From assembly GCA_002415025.1 (NCBI GenBank), contig DIBR01000053.1:1-29194 (forward strand): DNA of 29,194 nucleotides. Direction: 5' to 3'. Positions 24,264-29,194 of this stretch are shown here, one piece after another. Under the pieces are notes generated by a model that was not told the DNA's origin, ran no database searches, and saw nothing but the letters and a program-made list of their open reading frames with translations. This stretch comes from Spongiibacteraceae bacterium UBA5047. GTDB taxonomy: Bacteria > Pseudomonadota > Gammaproteobacteria > Pseudomonadales > Spongiibacteraceae. Both the position numbers and the translations under genes were made by a program. The first letter of the stretch is position 1. Each line of letters starts with the position of its first letter.

Positions 24264-25440
24264 AGCCCTCGATAAGCAGGTTTGTCGCGTTGCTCTTGTC
24301 ACGGAGACGCTTGATGAGAAAGGTGGCGGCATCACTAGTGCAGTTTGCGACTTAGCCGATGCCTTATGTCAGTCGGGCGTTGAGGTGGCGGTATTTGCAC
24401 TTCACTCAGACGTTAAAGGCAGTTTGCCACGTCGTCCTAACAGTGAGCGCGTGGAAGTTCATTTGTGTTCGTATAGCCGGGGGTTCTCGCTCGACGGGAT
24501 TAGAGCCAGCTCGCTGCGTAGAATGCTCAGTGCTTACTGCGAGCGTCATCCGGTTGATCTTATTCATGCTCACGGTTTGTGGCTGCCGAATGTTTACGTC
24601 GCACGTTCTGTAGCAAAAAGATTTGCACTGCCATTTGTTTTAAGCCCCCATGGATTTCTTCAGCCTTGGGCGGTTCAATACAAGGCTGTAAAGAAGAGGC
24701 TGGCATGGCATATATACGGTAAACAATGCGTGCAAGACGCGATGATCTGCGTTGCGTCGGAGGACGAGCGGTTGGGCGTGAGGGCAATGGGGGTGATGTC
24801 TCCAGTTGCGTTGATGCCGAATATTGTACCTGTGCCCGATGTTATGCCTGCTAAGGGCTATCGCTGGGGCAGAGAGAATATTATGCTCTTTATGTCGAGG
24901 ATTCATAGATCCAAGGGCTTGCTTGACTTGATAGAGGCCTGGGCAGTCGTGCGCCCTACTGGGTGGAAGCTGGTGATCGCAGGCCACGATGAGGAAGGGC
25001 ATACTTCTGAGGTGTCGGGTGCCATCCGTAGGCACGCATTGGGCGCTGAGGTCATTCTGATTGGTCCGGTGCCTTATGCAGATCGGTGGCAATTGTATGC
25101 TGAAGCCGATATTTTTTCTCTTCCTACTTATTCTGAAAATTTCGGTATTGTTGTTGCTGAAGCACTTGCTGCCAGAGTGCCGGTTATTACGACACACGCT
25201 GCTCCTTGGGCGGTATTAAATTCGCTCAATTGTGGTTGGTGGGTTCCCTGCGGAAAGGAGTTCTTGGTTGAGGCGCTGTTAACAGCATTTCAAAAAACGC
25301 CATCGGAACTGGCGGCGATGGGACGTGTTGGGCGAAAGCATGTGCTAGGTGCTTACTCGCGAGAGCGTGTGGCGTTGCAACTACTCGCGGCATATCGCTG
25401 GCATGCAGCGGGGGGAGAGAAGCCCGAATGTATTCAGTAG
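24247..25440 (+). CDS. GT4-family glycosyltransferase
   Basis: 397 residues with a GT-B fold. The N-terminal domain has VALVTETLDEKGGGITSAV and LIHAHGLWLPN; the C-terminal donor domain has LFMSRIHRSKGLLDLI, VIAGHDEEG and the E-x7-E element SENFGIVVAEAL (Glu297 and Glu305). These are retaining GT4 enzymes acting at the cytosolic membrane face. The TTG start at 24247 overlaps the previous gene by 17 bases and has AGGCGG four bases upstream. Donor unknown. The gap to the polymerase gene is 59 bases. Confidence 0.92.
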   Translation: MNTASEALDKQVCRVALVTETLDEKGGGITSAVCDLADALCQSGVEVAVFALHSDVKGSLPRRPNSERVEVHLCSYSRGFSLDGIRASSLRRMLSAYCERHPVDLIHAHGLWLPNVYVARSVAKRFALPFVLSPHGFLQPWAVQYKAVKKRLAWHIYGKQCVQDAMICVASEDERLGVRAMGVMSPVALMPNIVPVPDVMPAKGYRWGRENIMLFMSRIHRSKGLLDLIEAWAVVRPTGWKLVIAGHDEEGHTSEVSGAIRRHALGAEVILIGPVPYADRWQLYAEADIFSLPTYSENFGIVVAEALAARVPVITTHAAPWAVLNSLNCGWWVPCGKEFLVEALLTAFQKTPSELAAMGRVGRKHVLGAYSRERVALQLLAAYRWHAAGGEKPECIQ

Positions 25441-25499
25441 ACTTCCACATGCTTTGGGATGTCGTTGTTGAAAGGTCCTTATACGTGAGATATTGCTAA

Positions 25500-26936
25500 T
25501 TGGGCGACAATTCTTTGGACGAAAAAAGTAGTCAGTATCATTCTATCTGGCCAATTTACGTGATTTTGCTGGGCTGGATGTGTTCCATATTAATCCTGCC
25601 GGAATACAAGTATATGGGGGCGACAGAGATGATGCCCGCCGGCGCGGTGTTGGCTCTAGGTCTCCTGTTGACCGTCATAATTGCCGTTGCTCGCCAGCCA
25701 GATAGTTTGTTCCGGGTCGAAAACCTCGTGATGCTGGGTATTTTCTATTGGGTGGTTTTGGACGCTGTTCAGGGCGCATACGACTATTGGGGGGTTTCCC
25801 GTACTGCGATGGTCAAGTCATTCTGCGCTATAGCGCTGTTTGGCGTGTCAGTATGGGTGGGAAGCATTTGGGCTTCGACGTTGAAAGTGAAGGCGAGTGT
25901 GCGAGAATTCGTAAGTATCGATGCGGACTTTCTATTTGTGGCAGTTTTGTCGGCCTTCTTATTGTCAATGCTTAGAGTGTTTATCGCATGTAAATTGGAT
26001 TTGATGTGTATTGCAGGTGGTCTCCTTGCCCCCCGATTCGAGTCGCCCTGGCACACATTGGATGTGGCTAACTTGGATACGATTCTTGTTCACCTGCAGA
26101 ACTTGGGTAAGCTCATCCCTCCGCTGACTGTTGCGCTTTTCTACATGGAGCGTCGCTTTAGTTGGAGGGTGTTTCTTTGCTTGCTGTTAGGGATAATTGC
26201 GCTATTCATCGTTATTCAAAGTGGTGGCAGGCGGCACGTGGGTATGGTGGTTGGCGCTTCCCTCTTTGTGTGGCTATTATTGTTGCGCCCCTTGAAGTGG
26301 CGTCACCTGGTTGCGGCCACGGCCGTTGCGGCGTGTCTTATATACTTGATGGAAATCATGGTGACATGGCGAAATGAGGGGTTTTCTGCAGTTTTTGAAG
26401 AGCGGGTTGTTTACGAAGACTATAGTGGACATGAGCCCCTTATCAAAGTAGACAGGAATCTCAAGTTCATGGCTTACATTATGGACGTAGTGCCTGAGCG
26501 TCATCCGCATACCGGTTGGGAGGGAATATACTCAATATTAGCTGCACCTATTCCGCGCTCTATTTTGCCTGGAAAGCCTGCGGTGCATGCTTTTCCAATT
26601 AGGGATTACGTTTCTCATCTGCCGCAAGCGCCATCGTGGACTTGGACCTGCTCCAGTGTGTGCGACTTCTATTTGATTGGTGGTTTTCTTGGGGTTTCTC
26701 TGGGCGGATTTGCGTTCGGTGTTATGGCCTATTTCGCTAACGGCCTACTGGTTCCACCGGTCACTATTCGCAAAGCACTAATGTATGGTGTCATAGCAAT
26801 GGTGCTATTCATAAGTATCAGAGCGGTACGTGAGGTGATGCGTCTGGGGTTGGGTGTGGTCCTTTTGTGGATGATCCTTCTCGTAAGGCAGTTTTTACTG
26901 AATCGTTGGAAGATTCTTTCAAACAGTCGTGGGTGA
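25500..26936 (+). CDS. wzy: O-antigen/capsule repeat-unit polymerase (Wzy-like)
   Basis: 478 residues and about 11-12 hydrophobic segments, the usual polymerase topology, with a large periplasmic loop around residues 280-390. That loop contains the segment SILAAPIPRSILPGKP (about residues 347-362), typical of the oligosaccharide-repeat-unit polymerases. Residues GGRRH after a membrane helix near 245 are another familiar feature. Wzy proteins join lipid-linked repeat units in the periplasm. Primary sequence conservation in Wzy is low, so the call rests on topology, the PRSILPGKP motif and context. The TTG start at 25500 has only a weak site (GAGA) upstream. Confidence 0.8.
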   Translation: MGDNSLDEKSSQYHSIWPIYVILLGWMCSILILPEYKYMGATEMMPAGAVLALGLLLTVIIAVARQPDSLFRVENLVMLGIFYWVVLDAVQGAYDYWGVSRTAMVKSFCAIALFGVSVWVGSIWASTLKVKASVREFVSIDADFLFVAVLSAFLLSMLRVFIACKLDLMCIAGGLLAPRFESPWHTLDVANLDTILVHLQNLGKLIPPLTVALFYMERRFSWRVFLCLLLGIIALFIVIQSGGRRHVGMVVGASLFVWLLLLRPLKWRHLVAATAVAACLIYLMEIMVTWRNEGFSAVFEERVVYEDYSGHEPLIKVDRNLKFMAYIMDVVPERHPHTGWEGIYSILAAPIPRSILPGKPAVHAFPIRDYVSHLPQAPSWTWTCSSVCDFYLIGGFLGVSLGGFAFGVMAYFANGLLVPPVTIRKALMYGVIAMVLFISIRAVREVMRLGLGVVLLWMILLVRQFLLNRWKILSNSRG

Positions 26937-26979
26937 CAGGATCCTGAGCCCGATATGAAAGCTGTTTTGGTGTGCCAAT

Positions 26980-27828
26980 ATGTCTGAACGGACCACGTTA
27001 AATTTCTTGGCGACGTATGCGCCATCCAGAGCACTGCAGTTTTTGCGGTATCACCGTGAGCACCTTCATGTCACTGGTAGATCTAAGTTGCGCAGTCGCT
27101 CGCCTAGCGTTGTGTTTTTTACAACACACAAAAGCGCCTCAACGCTGATGGATAAGTTGTTAGTGGATGTTAATCGTCGCTACTTGAATCTTAAGCCTCT
27201 GGACCTCGCTGCGTATTTTTGGGATACGCGCTCCGATCCAATTTATCCATACCTGCGCGACCATGCTACGAGCTTAATCGCTGATCGAGGGGGGTTGTAC
27301 GCTCCATTGCGCCAGTACATTGATGTAGAGCATCTGGACAGAGCCAAGGTGTTTGCTATGCTTCGAGATCCGCGAGACAAAATAGTTTCCGGCTACTTCT
27401 CTGTACGTTTTAGTCACCGTTCACCGAACAATGGGCTTCGTCGTAAAAACTTCCAGTCAAGCCGTCGCAATGCCGACGAGTTAACCATCGATGAGTATGC
27501 GTTGCAGCAGGCGCCTATAGTCAAGGAGGTGTATTGCGCTTATCGAAAAAATCTTGATCGAGACGTCGTATTGACGTACGAGCAGATGTGGCACGACTTT
27601 GATTCATGGGCGCGGTGTTTGGCCAGTCGTCTGGACGTTAGCTTCACTCAGGATGATGTGGCCCGCTACAGGAAGATGGCTGGTGTAGATGAGCAGCGGA
27701 GTGAAAACCAGCACTCGCACAGGAGGCGTGGCATGCCGGGAGACTATCTTAATAAGCTTTCTCCGGCTGTGATTGAGCAACTGAACGAAGTGTTTGCGGA
27801 CGAGCTGAATTGGCTGTATCAGGCTTAG
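26980..27828 (+). CDS. PAPS-dependent sulfotransferase
   Basis: 282 residues. The phosphosulfate loop is FFTTHKSASTLMDKLL with Lys51-Ser52 in the KSAST variant, and the 3'-phosphate element is VFAMLRDPRDKIVSGYFS at about residue 128. The C-terminal RRRGMPGDYLNKLSP resembles the RKG-x2-GDW segment that closes over PAPS in cytosolic sulfotransferases. It is clearly a different subgroup from the 10875 enzyme. The ATG start at 26980 follows the polymerase by 43 bases; the ribosome binding site is weak. It likely sulfates the cytosolic, lipid-linked repeat unit. Confidence 0.82.
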   Translation: MSERTTLNFLATYAPSRALQFLRYHREHLHVTGRSKLRSRSPSVVFFTTHKSASTLMDKLLVDVNRRYLNLKPLDLAAYFWDTRSDPIYPYLRDHATSLIADRGGLYAPLRQYIDVEHLDRAKVFAMLRDPRDKIVSGYFSVRFSHRSPNNGLRRKNFQSSRRNADELTIDEYALQQAPIVKEVYCAYRKNLDRDVVLTYEQMWHDFDSWARCLASRLDVSFTQDDVARYRKMAGVDEQRSENQHSHRRRGMPGDYLNKLSPAVIEQLNEVFADELNWLYQA

Positions 27829-27832
27829 TGAA

Positions 27833-29011
27833 TTGGAGTCAGTTACGAAATCTATGCAGTTGGACAAGCAGGTGATTTCGCCGATCCGGCGGCTTCGCGT
27901 CTTGCAGCTTTCTCGGTGGCTGTTTGATTCCGAATATGGTGGTATACAAGCGTATCTTGCAACCTTCCCGCGAATCTTGCCCAGCTCACAATATGAGTTG
28001 CTTTATGCCGCGTTAATGCCTGGTGAGCGGCCTCGATATGCTGCCTCGTCGGTTTACCTTGGGCGGTCGGTGCGATCGAAAGTTGTCAACGCGATCCTGC
28101 TTCGGCGCTGGCTGGCCAAAGCTCTCGGAGATATAGATATCGTGCACGTTCACGGTGTTACAGATTGGCACTTTATTGTTGGATCGTTACTCTGCTGGTA
28201 TTCCCGCGTCCCATTTATCGTTACGCCATCTGGCGGCCTGCTACCTGAATCGATGGCGGTTACCGTCAGGAGGCGGCTTGTCAGCAGTATATTTTTCTCG
28301 CTATGCGGCCGTTTTCTGTTGAGGAAGGCGTACGCAGTGATAGCAACGAGTCAGCGAGAAATGGACTGCTTGTTGAGGTTGGATAGAAAAATTCCGGTTT
28401 TAACCATTCCGCACGGTGTTTCGATCCCAGCTATGCCTCGGCATGCGAAGCCCGATGGGGCGGGGGCGTTAAGAGTGATTTTTCTTGGCAGAATTGATCT
28501 GATTAAGTCGATCCCTACTCTACTGGAGGCTTTATCCTTGCTGCGAAAGAGGGGGCTTAGAGTTCAGCTTGACGTGCTCGGGCGTGGCGCGGAGGACTAT
28601 GTTGGCAGTCTCGTATCCATGGCTTCCGATCTGGGAGTAGCTGAGCAAATTGTCTGGCACGGTCATATTGTAGGCGACGAAAAGCGACAGCTGTTGGTTC
28701 GTGCTGATGTCTTGGTGCTTCCTTCGCTGAGCGAAAATTTTGGGTATGCTGCTGCAGAGGCCATGGCGGAGGGGATTCCCGTTGTAGTGAGTGATCACGT
28801 AGGGTTGGCTAGCTATGTCGCCGAGCACGACGCGGGCACCATTTTCAGGCACAAAGACAGTGTCGGCTTGGCAGAGGCGTTGCAGGAGTATTCTTCCGGG
28901 CGGGTGGTTGAGCGGCGGGGGATGAACGCTTACCTGCTTGCTTGTAAAGAGTTTAGTTTGGAAAAAATGGGGGAGCGTTTGGGTGGGCTGTACGCAAAGG
29001 CGGCTGGATGA
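27833..29011 (+). CDS. GT4-family glycosyltransferase
   Basis: 392 residues, GT-B fold. The N-terminal part has LRVLQLSRWLFDSEYGGIQ and IVHVHGVTDWH; the C-terminal part has VIFLGRIDLIKSIPTLLEAL, LDVLGRG and SENFGYAAAEAM with the E-x7-E pair Glu301/Glu309. The start is uncertain: TTG at 27833, four bases after the sulfotransferase stop, or ATG at 27854, which would remove seven residues; GGAG lies 15 bases before the latter. Probably a retaining transferase adding one sugar to the repeat unit. A G-rich 78-base gap follows. Confidence 0.9.
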   Translation: MESVTKSMQLDKQVISPIRRLRVLQLSRWLFDSEYGGIQAYLATFPRILPSSQYELLYAALMPGERPRYAASSVYLGRSVRSKVVNAILLRRWLAKALGDIDIVHVHGVTDWHFIVGSLLCWYSRVPFIVTPSGGLLPESMAVTVRRRLVSSIFFSLCGRFLLRKAYAVIATSQREMDCLLRLDRKIPVLTIPHGVSIPAMPRHAKPDGAGALRVIFLGRIDLIKSIPTLLEALSLLRKRGLRVQLDVLGRGAEDYVGSLVSMASDLGVAEQIVWHGHIVGDEKRQLLVRADVLVLPSLSENFGYAAAEAMAEGIPVVVSDHVGLASYVAEHDAGTIFRHKDSVGLAEALQEYSSGRVVERRGMNAYLLACKEFSLEKMGERLGGLYAKAAG

Positions 29012-29064
29012 GGTGGTTGGCGGTCGGGGGGGTATTGGAGAGTTGGTCGGCGATTGGAATCTGG
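29012..29064 (+). other. G-tract-rich intergenic segment
   Basis: The coding strand of the gap after the GT4 gene has many short G runs, starting with four GG pairs in 12 bases, then a run of seven G (29026-29032), and further GG pairs at 29037, 29045, 29049, 29056 and 29063. It could fold as a two-tetrad G-quadruplex in RNA. A 26-codon frame from GTG 29013 also spans it and ends in a GTGA overlap with the next start; I do not call it as a gene. Confidence 0.3.
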
Positions 29065-29089
29065 AGCGCGGCGTGAGGGCTGTCGAGCA

Positions 29090-29194
29090 GTGAATATATC
29101 CCATCGGTACAGGTTTGTCTTTCTGGCGACATCGCATGCAGCCAGTACTTCCATTGGTGCCCTATTGAAACCCTATGCTGACATAGCGGGTATT
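29090..29194 (+). CDS. sulfotransferase-like protein, N-terminal fragment (cut by window edge)
   Basis: An open frame from GTG 29090 to the window end, 35 codons with no stop. The translated start has a hydrophobic strand followed by ATSHAASTSIGALL, which resembles the phosphosulfate-binding loop THKSAST-x-M-x3-LL of the 26980 sulfotransferase, with His-Ala in place of Lys-Ser. Only about one motif is visible, so the family call is tentative. It continues the + strand gene run, showing that the locus extends beyond the window. Confidence 0.45.
   Translation, partial: MNISHRYRFVFLATSHAASTSIGALLKPYADIAGI

Noticed and set aside
28532..29154. Long minus-strand open frames opposite the last GT4 gene.
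   Set aside because: They lie antisense to a gene with clear GT4 motifs, give low-complexity Pro/Ser-rich products, and have no recognisable domain.

Overview
The window looks like chromosomal DNA of a marine gammaproteobacterium, possibly Marinobacter-like. The pointers are a YadGH-type ABC-2 transporter, an RfaH-type NusG paralogue followed by an exact ops (JUMPstart core) element, and core-like flanking DNA near 57% GC in the 60-base sample I counted. There is no rRNA or other marker gene, so the genus is a guess. No tRNA, CRISPR, insertion sequence or phage gene was seen.

Layout. Bases 1-3346 are ordinary flanking genes: three short uncharacterised genes (one +, two -) and yadG-yadH. Bases 3347-4185 are the control region of what follows: a terminator-like inverted repeat, an AT-rich presumed promoter region, an rfaH-like gene, and 49 bases after its stop an exact ops sequence. 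From 4186 to the right edge every gene (24 CDSs plus two possible tiny ORFs) is on the + strand, with short gaps or overlaps and no convincing terminator. This is one polysaccharide locus of at least 25 kb that continues past the window.

The locus encodes precursor synthesis (Ugd and a UDP-glucuronate decarboxylase giving UDP-GlcA and UDP-xylose; TagD giving CDP-glycerol) and assembly (eight recognisable glycosyltransferases of GT2, GT4 and GT8 type, a GNT-I/HlpA-like transferase, a STELLO/RGP-like GT-A protein, and a TagB/TagF-like CDP-glycerol glycerophosphotransferase). It also encodes decoration (four sulfotransferase-like proteins, three predicted methyltransferases, one OafA-type acyltransferase), an ABC exporter with a PglK/MsbA-like layout that may be the flippase, and a Wzy-like polymerase. 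The reading is a capsule or exopolysaccharide containing uronic acid and pentose that is sulfated, methylated, acylated and carries glycerol phosphate. No initiating phosphoglycosyltransferase, Wzx or Wza/Wzb/Wzc is in the window.

The most unusual points are the glycerol-phosphate (teichoic-acid-like) chemistry combined with several distinct sulfotransferases under RfaH/ops control; a near-perfect Shine-Dalgarno before the 13968 gene buried in a 9-bp hairpin that a small upstream ORF would read through; a 39-codon ORF with two CxxC pairs filling the 10.75-10.87 kb gap; and a long near-perfect inverted repeat inside the coding sequence near 9.98 kb. Gene functions rest on motifs read by eye; sugar identities and polymer structure are inference.
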